A stretch of DNA of 64,000 nt from Microbacterium sp. MYb62 (GCF_002979475.1 NZ_PCOY01000002.1:372001-436000), one strand, 5' to 3'; positions 20,285 to 28,433 are shown, counted from the first letter of the stretch. Translations and numbers: made by a program. The notes: a model not told the origin generated them from the letters alone.

Positions 20285-20324
20285 ATCCGGCCGAGCGCGA
20301 CGGGCGGCGACGGATGCTGGGGGC

Positions 20325-20942
20325 ATGAGCGAAGACAACCCCTCCATCCCGCAGTTCGGCCCTGAGGCCCGGCGTGCACTGTTCCACGAGCGCGTGCTCG
20401 TGCTGGACGGCGCACTCGACGACGACAACGGCACGCTGCTGATGACGCAGCTGTTGGCGCTGTCGGCCGAGGATCCCGTCGCCGACATCGCCCTCTGGAT
20501 CCACTCACCCGGGGGGTCGGTGCCGTCGATGCTCGCGATCCGCGACATCATGCACCTCATCCCCAACGACGTCGCGACGCTGGCGCTCGGGCTCGCCTGC
20601 AGCGCGGGGCAGTTCCTGCTCTCCGCAGGAACCCCGGGCAAGCGGCGGGCGCTGCCGCACGCGCGCATCCTCATGCATCAGGGGTCCGCGGGCATCGGCG
20701 GCTCGGCGGGCGAGATCGAGACGCAGGCAGACGACCTGCGGCACACGCGCGACACCGTGCTCGGGCTCATCTCCGCCGACACCGGTCAGCCGCTCGAGCG
20801 CATCTTCGAGGACTCGCTGCACGACCGCTGGTACACCGCCACCCAGGCACAGGACTACGGGTTCATCGACGGCATCGTCGCCTCGATCGCCGAGGTGATG
20901 CCGCGACGACGCGCGCGCGTCGGACTGGGGGCGGACGCATGA
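20325..20942 (+). CDS. ClpP-family serine protease, accessory
   Basis: 205 aa. The triad is readable by alignment to ClpP: Ser in GLACSAGQFLL, His in ARILMHQ and Asp in the FEDSLHDRW segment. SPGGSVPSMLAI provides the oxyanion-hole glycines. It should form barrel-shaped tetradecamers with the next gene product and work with a Clp ATPase. The sequence diverges from a typical housekeeping ClpP (CSA for the usual ASM), which marks it as an accessory copy. Its stop overlaps the ATG of the second subunit (ATGA). Confidence 0.9.
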   Translation: MSEDNPSIPQFGPEARRALFHERVLVLDGALDDDNGTLLMTQLLALSAEDPVADIALWIHSPGGSVPSMLAIRDIMHLIPNDVATLALGLACSAGQFLLSAGTPGKRRALPHARILMHQGSAGIGGSAGEIETQADDLRHTRDTVLGLISADTGQPLERIFEDSLHDRWYTATQAQDYGFIDGIVASIAEVMPRRRARVGLGADA

Positions 20943-21529
20943 GCGGATACACCATCCCGAACGTCATCGCGCAGCATCCGCGCGGGGAACGCATCATGGA
21001 CGTCTATTCGCACCTGCTCGCGGAACGCGTCATCTATCTCGGCACCGGCATCGACGCCGGGGTCGCGAACGCCCTCATCGCGCAGCTGCTGCATCTCGAC
21101 GCGGACAGCCCGGAGTCGGGCATCCAGTTCTACATCAACAGCGAGGGCGGCGACCCCGGCGCGGCGCTGGCGATCTACGACACGATGCAGCACATCCGCC
21201 CGCGCATCGCGACGACGTGCGTCGGTCAGGCCATCGGCCCTGCGGCACTCCTCGTCGCGGCCGGAGACCCGGGGGAGCGGGCCGCACTCGCCCATGCGCG
21301 CGTCGTGCTGCACCAGCCGGCCGGGCAGTCGAGGGGCGCGATCCCCGACCTGATCCTCGCCGCCGACGAGGTGGTGCGGGTGCGGTCCGACATGGAGGAG
21401 ATCCTCGCCAGGCACAGCGGTCGCACGGCCGCGGAGCTGCGTGCGGACACCGACCGTGACCGGGTGTTCACGGCATCCGCCGCGCGGGACTACGGGCTCA
21501 TCGACACGGTGCTGGGCGCCCGCGGCTGA
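20939..21529 (+). CDS. ClpP-like subunit without the catalytic serine
   Basis: 196 aa, ClpP fold from end to end. His (ARVVLHQP) and Asp (RADTDRDRV) are in place, but the serine site reads VGQAIGPAALL where ClpP has GQAASMGAFLL, so Gly replaces the nucleophile. It should be proteolytically dead and probably acts as a structural or regulatory partner (ClpR-like) in a mixed ring with the preceding gene product. Co-translated through a 4-bp overlap. The rest of the protein is well preserved, so recent decay is unlikely. Confidence 0.88.
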   Translation: MSGYTIPNVIAQHPRGERIMDVYSHLLAERVIYLGTGIDAGVANALIAQLLHLDADSPESGIQFYINSEGGDPGAALAIYDTMQHIRPRIATTCVGQAIGPAALLVAAGDPGERAALAHARVVLHQPAGQSRGAIPDLILAADEVVRVRSDMEEILARHSGRTAAELRADTDRDRVFTASAARDYGLIDTVLGARG

Positions 21530-21531
21530 TT

Positions 21532-21608
21532 CGTTCGCCCTCGTCTTCGCCCTCGGCCTCGTGCTCGCGGGCAGCCTCGCCCTCGCGGTCAGGCGGCGAG
21601 GGCGAACG
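21532..21608. terminator. Long-loop hairpin between convergent genes
   Basis: CGTTCGCCCTCG (21532-21543) pairs with CGAGGGCGAACG (21597-21608). The 53-nt loop is unusually long and GC-rich, and the right arm overlaps the end of the regulator gene. Candidate terminator for the clpP pair. Confidence 0.4.
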
Positions 21609-21954
21609 CGCCGCGCGACGCAGACACCGACACCGACACCGCGGCGGATGCCGGGACGGCAGCGGACCGCAGTTCGTCGGCCACGGCGCTCGTCAGCTCG
21701 ATGAGGCTCGTGTCGAGGGCGCCGGCGATCGCGGCGATCATCTCGCTCGACGGCTCCTTCAACCCGCGCTCGACCTCGGAGAGGTACTGCGGCGAGACGC
21801 CCGCCTTCTCCGCGGTCTCGGTGAGGGTCTCCTCGCGATCGTGGCGACGTCGGCGCAGCTGATCGCCCAGCAGGTGGCGCCACAGCGGCTCGGGGTCGCT
21901 CGGGTGGGGGCGGTCGGTGCGGGGTGCGCGCGGGAACGGGACGATGTCGGCCAT
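21589..21954 (-). CDS. PopR/ClgR-type HTH regulator with C-terminal ALAA
   Basis: 121 aa. HTH_3 domain (about 27-85): LGDQLRRRRHDREETLTETA, then VSPQYLSEVERGLKEPSSEM, which is the characteristic core of ClgR/PopR activators of clp genes in actinobacteria. The protein ends FALAA, like the SsrA tag, and PopR and ClgR are known to be unstable substrates of ClpP. Convergent with the accessory clpP pair and preceded by its own palindrome. Inferred role: accumulates when housekeeping ClpP is overloaded, then activates the pair. It is about 30 residues longer than the HTH core requires, with an Ala/Ser/Val-rich tail. Confidence 0.82.
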   Translation of the reverse strand: MADIVPFPRAPRTDRPHPSDPEPLWRHLLGDQLRRRRHDREETLTETAEKAGVSPQYLSEVERGLKEPSSEMIAAIAGALDTSLIELTSAVADELRSAAVPASAAVSVSVSASRGAFALAA

Positions 21955-21987
21955 GCCTCACGATAATCCGCCGCATCCAGCCGGTTC

Positions 21988-22016
21988 GAGCGGTTCTGCT
22001 CAGAGCAGAACCGCTC
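21988..22016. promoter_or_regulatory. 29-bp palindrome upstream of the PopR/ClgR-like gene
   Basis: GAGCGGTTCTGCTC (21988-22001), one base, then GAGCAGAACCGCTC (22003-22016). Its core TCTGCT-CAG-AGCAGA (21995-22009) matches the PopR-type consensus apart from one symmetric change. It ends 34 bp before the regulator's start (21954), so autoregulation is likely; it may also act as a terminator for the gene ending at 22021. Confidence 0.7.
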
Positions 22017-22020
22017 GTGC

Positions 22021-22911
22021 TCAGGCTTCTGCGGGGTTCGGCGCGGATTCGGAGGAGGGGGATGCGGAGGCATCCGTCGCCCACCAGCTGGCGAGCATCC
22101 GGAGCTTGTCGGCCGACGCCGTGCCCGGTTCGGCCGTGTAGGTCGACAGGTGGAGACCGGGGTCGGCCGGCAGCTCGAACGCCTCGTACGTCAGCTCGAT
22201 CTCGCCGACCACCGGATGCACGATGCGCTTCACGCCCGTCCGGTGGAACCGCACGTTGTGGGCGGCCCACAGAGTACGGAACCGCTCGCTCCGCGTCGAG
22301 AGCTCGCCGACGAGATCGGTGAGCTTCCGATCGAACGGATTGCGTCCTGCCTCACCGCGCATGGCGGCCACGAGCTCCTGCGTGTTGCGTTCCCATTCGG
22401 GGTAGAACTCCTGCGCCGCCGGATCGAGGAATGCGAAGCGCGCGCTGTTCGGCTGCGGCTGTGCGAACACCGGCGCGTACAGGGCGTGCCCCAGCGCGTT
22501 CGCGGCCAGATAGTCGAAGTAGTTGTTGCGCACCACCGCCGGCGCCTCGGTCATCGCATCGAGGAGCCGGAGGATGCTGGGTCGCAGCTCGGTCGCCTTC
22601 TTCCGTGGCGTGCGCGCAACAGGGGAGGCGTTCGCCGTGCGGGCGAGGTCGAACAGGTGCGCGGTCTCGGCCTCGTCCAGCTGGAGCGCGCGAGCGAGGG
22701 CTTCGAGCACGCTGTCGGAGGCGCCGGACAGGTCGCCGCGTTCGAGCCGGGTGTAGTAGTCGACGCTGACGCCCGCGAGGAGCGAGACCTCTTCCCGGCG
22801 GAGGCCCGGCACCCGACGGTTGCCGCCGAATGCGGGGAGTCCTGCCTGGTCGGGGGTGATGCGTGCGCGCCTCGTGGAGAGGAACTCGCGCACCTCGCTG
22901 CGGGTGTCCAT
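22021..22911 (-). CDS. XRE regulator with MmyB-like ligand-binding domain
   Basis: 296 aa. HTH_31/XRE domain (about 10-75): PGLRREEVSLLAGVSVDYYTRLERG. The C-terminal region (about 105-280) is the MmyB-type PAS-like domain, with the recognisable pattern NNYFDYLAANALGHALY and RFRTLWAAHNVRFHRTGVKRI. Members often control neighbouring oxidoreductases through a small hydrophobic ligand. No obvious target lies adjacent. The ATG at 22911 has no competing upstream start. Confidence 0.9.
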   Translation of the reverse strand: MDTRSEVREFLSTRRARITPDQAGLPAFGGNRRVPGLRREEVSLLAGVSVDYYTRLERGDLSGASDSVLEALARALQLDEAETAHLFDLARTANASPVARTPRKKATELRPSILRLLDAMTEAPAVVRNNYFDYLAANALGHALYAPVFAQPQPNSARFAFLDPAAQEFYPEWERNTQELVAAMRGEAGRNPFDRKLTDLVGELSTRSERFRTLWAAHNVRFHRTGVKRIVHPVVGEIELTYEAFELPADPGLHLSTYTAEPGTASADKLRMLASWWATDASASPSSESAPNPAEA

Positions 22912-22981
22912 GCTTCGACGCTACGCGCTCGGCGACCGCGGAGGGAGGTACTGCCGGTACCGGTGATCGGCCGGCGCCGGT

Positions 22982-23455
22982 TCAGAGCGCCGCCGTCACG
23001 CCGGGCAGGAGCTTCCCGAGGATCGTCCCCAGCTGTCGGCGTTCCTCGGCGCTGAGCGGATCGAGCACGAGCTCGCGCACCTGCTCGACGTGCACGGGGG
23101 CGGCCGTGCGCAGCATCTCCCGTCCCGCCGGGGTCAGCGCGGCCGAGAGGGTGCGCTTGTCGGAGCCGCAGGAGGTGCGCGCGACCCAGCCGCGCTCCTC
23201 GAGCGAGTCCAGCGCGTGGCTCAGGCGCGACCGGCTGAGCCCGGCGATGCGGGCGAGCTCGGTCATGGTGACGGCGCTCTCGCCCTGGCCCGCCAGCGTG
23301 ATGAGGATGGCATAGCGCGCATGATTCAGCCCGACCTCTTCTTTCAGCGTGCGGTCGAGCACCTGGGGCAGCAGCTGCACGAACCGGATGACGGGCAGCC
23401 AGGTGTCCATCTCGATGTCGTCGAGTCGACGCGGATGATGCTGCTCCGCCGCCAT
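22982..23455 (-). CDS. MarR family regulator
   Basis: 157 aa, winged HTH (about 55-110): TMTELARIAGLSRSRLSHALDSLEERGWVAR then a wing with SCGSDKRTLSAALT. The dimerisation helices lie at both ends. The ATG at 23455 has a near-perfect AGGAGG five bases upstream. It lies 29 bp downstream of ribA on the same strand, so the two may be co-transcribed; the divergent alcohol dehydrogenase is another possible target. Confidence 0.93.
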   Translation of the reverse strand: MAAEQHHPRRLDDIEMDTWLPVIRFVQLLPQVLDRTLKEEVGLNHARYAILITLAGQGESAVTMTELARIAGLSRSRLSHALDSLEERGWVARTSCGSDKRTLSAALTPAGREMLRTAAPVHVEQVRELVLDPLSAEERRQLGTILGKLLPGVTAAL

Positions 23456-23484
23456 GGTGTCCTCCTGGAGTGCCACGCCCGCGG

Positions 23485-24144
23485 TCACGCCGCCGACAGG
23501 TCGAGCGTGTGCGCCGTGTGGTCCCGCTTGGCCTGCAGGTAACGGGTGTTGGACTCGGACAGGTGCACCTCGGTGCGCACGCGCTCGGTCACGCGGATGC
23601 CGAGTGCTTCGAGCTGCACGGCCTTGTCGGGGTTGTTGCTCAGCAGACGGATGCCGTCGACGCCGAGCGCGTTCAGCATCTGGGCGGCGACGGTGTAGTC
23701 GCGCTCGTCCTCGCCGTGACCCAGCGCCACGTTCGCCTCGTAGGTGTCGAGGCCCGCGTCCTGCAGGGCGTACGCGTCGAGCTTGGCGTAGAGCCCGATG
23801 CCCCGGCCCTCCTGGCGCAGGTAGAGCAGGAATCCGCCCTCTTCCGCGATGCGTTCGACGGCCTCGCGCAGCTGGGGGCCGCAGTCGCAGCGCTCCGACC
23901 CGAACACATCGCCGGTCAGGCACTCGCTGTGCGGGCGCACGAGCGGGGCGTCGCCGCCGTCGGTCGCACGTTCGAGGGCTGCACGCCAGTCGCCGAGGCC
24001 GAGCAGCAGGTGCTCGCGGCCGTCGACCAGGCCGTCGAACGTGACCACGTCGGCGGCGGTGGAGAAGCCGTCGCCGAAGCGCAGCGGCACGCGGACGCTG
24101 GTGCGTTCCGTGGCGACCGGAGCGACGGTTGAAGTTTCAATCAT
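23485..24144 (-). CDS. ribA: GTP cyclohydrolase II
   Basis: 219 aa, stand-alone RibA: GTP to 2,5-diamino-6-ribosylamino-4-pyrimidinone 5'-phosphate, formate and pyrophosphate, the first step of riboflavin synthesis. Zinc ligands are the three cysteines in SECLTGDVFGSERCDCG. The catalytic segment LRQEGRGIGL and the C-terminal RLLSNNPDK are intact. It lacks the RibB half often fused in actinobacterial RibBA. No FMN riboswitch is visible in the 130-bp upstream space. Confidence 0.95.
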   Translation of the reverse strand: MIETSTVAPVATERTSVRVPLRFGDGFSTAADVVTFDGLVDGREHLLLGLGDWRAALERATDGGDAPLVRPHSECLTGDVFGSERCDCGPQLREAVERIAEEGGFLLYLRQEGRGIGLYAKLDAYALQDAGLDTYEANVALGHGEDERDYTVAAQMLNALGVDGIRLLSNNPDKAVQLEALGIRVTERVRTEVHLSESNTRYLQAKRDHTAHTLDLSAA

Positions 24145-24274
24145 GCCGGGTGCAACACGCGGTCCGCCGGAGTATTCCCGGAAGCACGGTATATCGGAGG
24201 GGTTCCCTCAGTACCTCCCATGCGCGCCGGATTCGGCGTTGACTGGGGTGCACACGACGGAAGGAGCACCACGA

Positions 24275-25294
24275 ATGCGTGGAGTAGTCATGTACGCCCC
24301 CGGCGACGTCCGGGTCGAGGAGCGGGAGAAGCCGACCATCGGCAGGGCGACCGATGCCGTCATCCGGATCGCCGCCACCTGCATCTGCGGGTCCGACCTT
24401 TGGCCCTACCGCGGCGCCAACGAGGTCGATCACGCACCGATGGGTCATGAGTACGTCGGCGTCGTGGAGGAGATCGGCTCCGAGGTGCAGACGCTGAAGG
24501 TCGGAGACTTCGTCGTGGGGTCGTTCATGGCCTCCGACAACACGTGCGAGATCTGTCAGGCGGGCTACCAGTCCCGCTGCGTGCACGTCGTGCCGATGGG
24601 AAGGTACGGCACGCAGGCGGAGTACTCGCTCGTCCCGCATGCCGACGGCACCCTGGTCGTCACACCCGGACAGCCCGACGCCGACCTGATCCCCTCGCTG
24701 CTCGCGGCATCCGATGTCCTCGGCACCGGATGGTTCGCGGCCGTCGCCGCCGAGGTCGGCCCCGGCAAGACGGTCGCGGTGGTCGGCGACGGCGCCGTGG
24801 GCCTGCTCGGCATCCTCGCCGCGCGGGAGCTCGGCGCCGCGCGCATCATCGCGATGAGCCGGCACGCCGACCGGCAGGCGCTGGCACGGGAGTTCGGCGC
24901 GACCGACATCGTCTCCGAGCGCGGGGATGAGGGCGTCGCGCGCATCAAGGAGCTCACGAACGGCCTGGGCGCGCACTCGGTGATCGAGGCGGTCGGCACG
25001 CAGGAGTCGATGATGCAGGCGATCCGCTCCACGCGCGCCGGCGGACATGTCGGCTACGTCGGCGTCTCGCACGACGTCGCGCTGCCCGGTGAGGAGCTGT
25101 TCTTCTCCGGGGTGCACCTGCACGGTGGTCCCGCTCCGGTACGGCGCTTCCTCCCCGAGCTGATCCAGCTCATCTGGGATCGGAAGATCGACCCGGGCAA
25201 GGTGTTCGACCTCACCCTCCCGCTCGAGGATGCGGCGGAGGGCTACCGGGCCATGGACGAGCGTCGCGCCACCAAGGTGCTGCTCACGGTCTGA
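24275..25294 (+). CDS. Zinc-dependent alcohol dehydrogenase family protein
   Basis: 339 aa, MDR superfamily. Catalytic zinc ligands: Cys in CICGSDLW and the His-Glu pair in MGHEYVG. The NAD(P)-binding Rossmann fingerprint is VAVVGDGAVGLLG. The structural-zinc lobe reads CEICQAGYQSRC, with three rather than four cysteines. The AAGGAG site eight bases ahead sets ATG 24275. It is monocistronic and divergent from ribA-marR. Substrate unknown. Confidence 0.9.
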   Translation: MRGVVMYAPGDVRVEEREKPTIGRATDAVIRIAATCICGSDLWPYRGANEVDHAPMGHEYVGVVEEIGSEVQTLKVGDFVVGSFMASDNTCEICQAGYQSRCVHVVPMGRYGTQAEYSLVPHADGTLVVTPGQPDADLIPSLLAASDVLGTGWFAAVAAEVGPGKTVAVVGDGAVGLLGILAARELGAARIIAMSRHADRQALAREFGATDIVSERGDEGVARIKELTNGLGAHSVIEAVGTQESMMQAIRSTRAGGHVGYVGVSHDVALPGEELFFSGVHLHGGPAPVRRFLPELIQLIWDRKIDPGKVFDLTLPLEDAAEGYRAMDERRATKVLLTV

Positions 25295-25349
25295 CGCCCG
25301 ATCGTGACGGAAGAAGACGGCGGCGCGCCGAAGCTCGCCGCCGACTCGG

Positions 25350-25361
25350 TAGCCTCGCAGC
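25350..25361 (+). promoter_or_regulatory. Leaderless-type -10 for the sulfurtransferase
   Basis: TAGCCT (25350-25355) is followed by six bases and then the ATG, so transcription would start at the first base of the coding sequence. Confidence 0.6.
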
Positions 25362-26201
25362 ATGAGCGACTTCGTGAGTGCCGTCGAGCTGGACGACCTG
25401 CTGACCCGGGGGGCGCCGGTGCGCGTGATCGACGTGCGGTGGCGACTGGATCGACCGGAAGCAGGACATGACGACTACCTGACCGGGCACATCCCCGGCG
25501 CCGTCTTCGCCTCGCTCGACACCGAGCTCTCCACCCACGGCGAGCCTTCGGAGGGACGGCACCCGCTGCCCTCGACGGCAGTGCTCCAGGTCGCGGCGCG
25601 CCGTTGGGGAGTGCGCACCGGGGACACCGTCGTCGCCTACGACGACGCCAAGGGCATCTCCGCCGCCCGCGCCTGGTGGCTGCTGCGGCAGGCCGGCATC
25701 GATGTCCGCGTGCTCGCCGGCGGCATCCGCGGCTGGCGGGCCGAGGGGTTCGAGGTCGCGACCGACGACGTGCTCCCGGAGGAGGGGGATGTCGTGCTCG
25801 GCGAGATCGGCGGGGACGCGCTGACGATCGACGAGGCGGCCGCGTTCCCGGCTTCGGGGGTCCTGCTCGACGTCCGGGCGCCGGAACGGTACCGCGGTGA
25901 GACCGAGCCGCTCGACCCGGTGGCGGGCCACATCCCCGGCGCGCGGAATCTGCCGACCCTGCTGCACCTCGACGCGGAGGGCCGCATCCTCGATCCCGAG
26001 ACCGTGCGCGAGACCTTCGCCGGTGTGGGCGTGACCCCGGGCGCGGCGGTCGCGGCGTACTGCGGTTCCGGCGTGACGGCCGCCCACACGGCCCTGATCC
26101 TGCACGAGGTCGGCATCGAGGCGAAGGTCTTCCCCGGCTCGTGGAGCCAGTGGTCGAACACTCCCGGCCGTCCGGTCGCGACGGGCGATCAGCCCGGCTG
26201 A
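25362..26201 (+). CDS. sseA: 3-mercaptopyruvate/thiosulfate sulfurtransferase
   Basis: 279 aa with two rhodanese domains (about 5-125 inactive, 145-275 active). The catalytic loop CGSGVTA, with Cys near residue 234, matches 3-mercaptopyruvate sulfurtransferases rather than classical rhodanese (CRKGVT). It transfers sulfane sulfur to a thiol or cyanide acceptor in the cytosol. Its 3' end overlaps the convergent regulator gene by 13 bp. Confidence 0.92.
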   Translation: MSDFVSAVELDDLLTRGAPVRVIDVRWRLDRPEAGHDDYLTGHIPGAVFASLDTELSTHGEPSEGRHPLPSTAVLQVAARRWGVRTGDTVVAYDDAKGISAARAWWLLRQAGIDVRVLAGGIRGWRAEGFEVATDDVLPEEGDVVLGEIGGDALTIDEAAAFPASGVLLDVRAPERYRGETEPLDPVAGHIPGARNLPTLLHLDAEGRILDPETVRETFAGVGVTPGAAVAAYCGSGVTAAHTALILHEVGIEAKVFPGSWSQWSNTPGRPVATGDQPG

Positions 26202-27112
26202 CCCTCCCGGGGGCCGTAGCCCCAGTGCAGCGCGAGGGCACCGGGGCCGAATGCCCTGCGCACCAGATGCACGGATGTTCCCCGCGGTGGCGGCAGCGGG
26301 GTCATGGTCACGCCTTCCGGTGTCTCGACATGCTCTTCGCACCAATCCGGGATGGCATCGGGGTGGAAGCGCGTCCACACCAGCAGCTCCCTGGCCTTCT
26401 GGGCCAGCGCGTGGCCGGTGTCTCGTGTCTCCGGATAGTCGGGCGGATACTCGGCGGACCACTCGACCATGGCGGTCTCCGGCGCGGTCAGGGGGACGTC
26501 CAGCTCGAAGAGCACTCCGTGCACCTCGCCGTCGGGGTGCGAGTAGCGCGCCGCGATCCTTCCCCCCGACACGGCCGTCAGCACGGGGGCGGGGGTGCGG
26601 ACGCCGGGTGTGATCTCCAGGAACGGGATCGACGTGATCGTCCCGACGGTGGACTGCACGATGCTGCGCGTGATGCTGTAGGCGACGTTGCCGTCGGGGC
26701 CGACGTCCGTCACCGAGTGGGTCGTGAGCTCTCGTGAGGTGTCGGGGTACTCGGCGCCGAGCGCCTGGAATGCCTCGATGACGGCGAGCTCGAGCTCCTC
26801 CTCGTCGATCGGGAACTGGTTCGGCCCCAGCGGGCCCGTGCGATTGGTCGTCCGGAGCAGCCGGCTCAGCGCCCCACCGTCGAGCCCGAGGAGATCCTCG
26901 ATGTCGGCCAGCGCGGCGAGCGACTGCACGCCTTCCGGTCGCCGAGCACCCGAACGCCAGTAGCTCAGCGTGGCCATCGAGACGAAGTTGCCTCGGGCCT
27001 TGAGCTGCCGCTGCAGCCAGGAGAGCGTCACCGGCTTCGAGTTGATCGCATCGCGCAGGGCGCTCGCGAAGGAGTCGGGGCCCGGTCGGCGCACATCATC
27101 TTCAAAACTCAT
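26189..27112 (-). CDS. HTH-like regulatory protein of unknown class
   Basis: 307 aa. The N-terminal 85 residues look like a XRE-type HTH: FASALRDAINSKPVTLSWLQ, then MATLSYWRSGARRPEG. The remaining 220 residues (beta-rich, with DPDGNVAYS-like and FELDVPLTAPE stretches) resemble no family I know and may be a sensor domain. ATG 27112 is preceded by GGAGGGGG. Its promoter region faces the gene at 27418. Confidence 0.7.
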   Translation of the reverse strand: MSFEDDVRRPGPDSFASALRDAINSKPVTLSWLQRQLKARGNFVSMATLSYWRSGARRPEGVQSLAALADIEDLLGLDGGALSRLLRTTNRTGPLGPNQFPIDEEELELAVIEAFQALGAEYPDTSRELTTHSVTDVGPDGNVAYSITRSIVQSTVGTITSIPFLEITPGVRTPAPVLTAVSGGRIAARYSHPDGEVHGVLFELDVPLTAPETAMVEWSAEYPPDYPETRDTGHALAQKARELLVWTRFHPDAIPDWCEEHVETPEGVTMTPLPPPRGTSVHLVRRAFGPGALALHWGYGPREGQPG

Positions 27113-27196
27113 CACAGACCCCCTCCGGTATGTGAAGACCACCGTTCTAGAGTGAGCATACGACCGCACGCGCGTACCTCAGGGGACCGGGTGGGC

Positions 27197-27265
27197 ATGT
27201 GGGGTCACTTGGCCGTCTTCGCAGGCAGGGTGCCCGACCCTGCGACGACCGGCCTGACGCAGTGA
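27197..27265 (+). CDS. Possible 22-residue small ORF
   Basis: Starts MWGHLAVFAGRV and ends at TGA 27263. It is followed 22 bp later by a strong hairpin. No clear ribosome-binding site (GGGG lies upstream) and no codon pattern of a known leader peptide. It may be only the 5' part of a small RNA, or nothing. Confidence 0.2.
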   Translation: MWGHLAVFAGRVPDPATTGLTQ

Positions 27266-27286
27266 TGCCCCCCTTGCTGCGTATGT

Positions 27287-27331
27287 CGTGAAGCCCGGCA
27301 ATCGATCTGGGGAGATCCGCCGGGCTTCACG
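27287..27331. terminator. 13-bp hairpin in a divergent intergenic region
   Basis: CGTGAAGCCCGGC (27287-27299) pairs perfectly with GCCGGGCTTCACG (27319-27331); 19-nt loop. It lies upstream of both flanking genes (starts at 27112 on the minus strand and 27418 on the plus strand), where a gene terminator is not expected, so it may end a small RNA or attenuate transcription of the gene at 27418. Confidence 0.55.
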
Positions 27332-27417
27332 AATCCTCGCTCCACGCGCCTCCCGGCGTCGCGGCTCCGCGGCCCCGCGTAGACTGAGGGGAACACCCCG
27401 GAGGACTCTGGACCGTC

Positions 27418-28068
27418 ATGTCTGCCCCTGCTCGCGCATTCACCATGCGCCACGTGCAATTGCTGCGCGCTCTGTTCGCCGCGGTCGCCGCGCTGATGAT
27501 CACGTTCTCGTCTGATCACTCCGCCGCCGTGGGTCTCGCCGTCTTCAGCGGCTTCGTCCTGGTCACCGCCCTCGTGCAGGTGCTCGCCGCCTGGCTGGTG
27601 CTCCCCGCGGGCTCGCGCTGGTCGTACGTGCTCCTCGCGGCGGTCGGCATCGTCGCCGGCATGGCGAGCGGCATCCCGGCCTGGCGCTCCGACGACCTCT
27701 TCTTCATCATCGTCGCGGGGTGGGCGATCGTCAGCGGCGGCATCGAGCTCCTCGCCGGCATCCGCGCGCGACGCACCGGCGACATGCTGGCACGCGACGC
27801 GATCACGGTGGGCGCGCTCGGTGTTCTGCTCGGGGTCGTCCTCCTGCTCGTCCCCGCCGGCTTCCTGCAGGAGTACACGATCGAGAAGGCGGGCACCTTC
27901 GTGCTCTCCGGCATCATCCTCGGCGTCGGCATCTTCGGTGGCTACGCGGCGATCGTCGCGGTCTTCCTCGGCATCGCCGGTCTCACGCCGAAGCGGGTGG
28001 ATGCCGTGGCCGCGGCCTCCGAATCGAATGACAGCACCGCTCCCGCGGAGCACGGAGGAGAGCGATGA
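27418..28068 (+). CDS. HdeD/DUF308-like membrane protein
   Basis: 216 aa with six predicted membrane helices arranged in pairs, as in HdeD-type proteins, which in enterobacteria link to acid stress. The hydrophilic C-terminal tail carries no motif. GAGGA lies upstream of ATG 27418, and a TAGACT -10-like hexamer occurs about 40 bp upstream. Co-transcribed with the next gene (4-bp overlap). Confidence 0.75.
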   Translation: MSAPARAFTMRHVQLLRALFAAVAALMITFSSDHSAAVGLAVFSGFVLVTALVQVLAAWLVLPAGSRWSYVLLAAVGIVAGMASGIPAWRSDDLFFIIVAGWAIVSGGIELLAGIRARRTGDMLARDAITVGALGVLLGVVLLLVPAGFLQEYTIEKAGTFVLSGIILGVGIFGGYAAIVAVFLGIAGLTPKRVDAVAAASESNDSTAPAEHGGER

Positions 28069-28433
28069 GCGACGAGAAGCCCACCCGTCGGGACATCCTG
28101 CGACCTCTGCACCTGCTGCTGATCGCGCTGGGATGCGGCGTCTTCGCCATGGTCGTCACGCTGGTCTCGACCGGCGCCTTCACGTCTCGCGTCAACACGG
28201 CGATCGCGAACGGCACCTACGACGGCCTGACGCCCGTCGCCCTGGGACTGGTCGTGGGCGGTGGGGCGTTCATCGTCACCCTGCTGATGCTCGCGATGCT
28301 GATCCTCGCCGTCGACCCCGCCGACGTCACCAAGACCATCGATCGCCCGGTGCTGTACGACCCGGAGCCCGAGGGCGAGGCGAAGGGCGAGACGAAGGGC
28401 GACGACGAGCCCGGCCGTCCCGCCGCTTCGTGA
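28065..28433 (+). CDS. Small two-helix membrane protein
   Basis: 122 aa. Two membrane helices (about 16-36 and 62-84) flank a short external loop, and an acidic/Lys-rich C-terminal tail (GEAKGETKGDDE) follows. The ATG overlaps the stop of the HdeD-like gene, so it is probably a partner of that protein. Family not recognised. Confidence 0.75.
   Translation: MSDEKPTRRDILRPLHLLLIALGCGVFAMVVTLVSTGAFTSRVNTAIANGTYDGLTPVALGLVVGGGAFIVTLLMLAMLILAVDPADVTKTIDRPVLYDPEPEGEAKGETKGDDEPGRPAAS

Noticed and set aside
24145..24274. FMN riboswitch upstream of ribA
   Set aside because: The 130-bp space lacks a recognisable RFN-element pattern.
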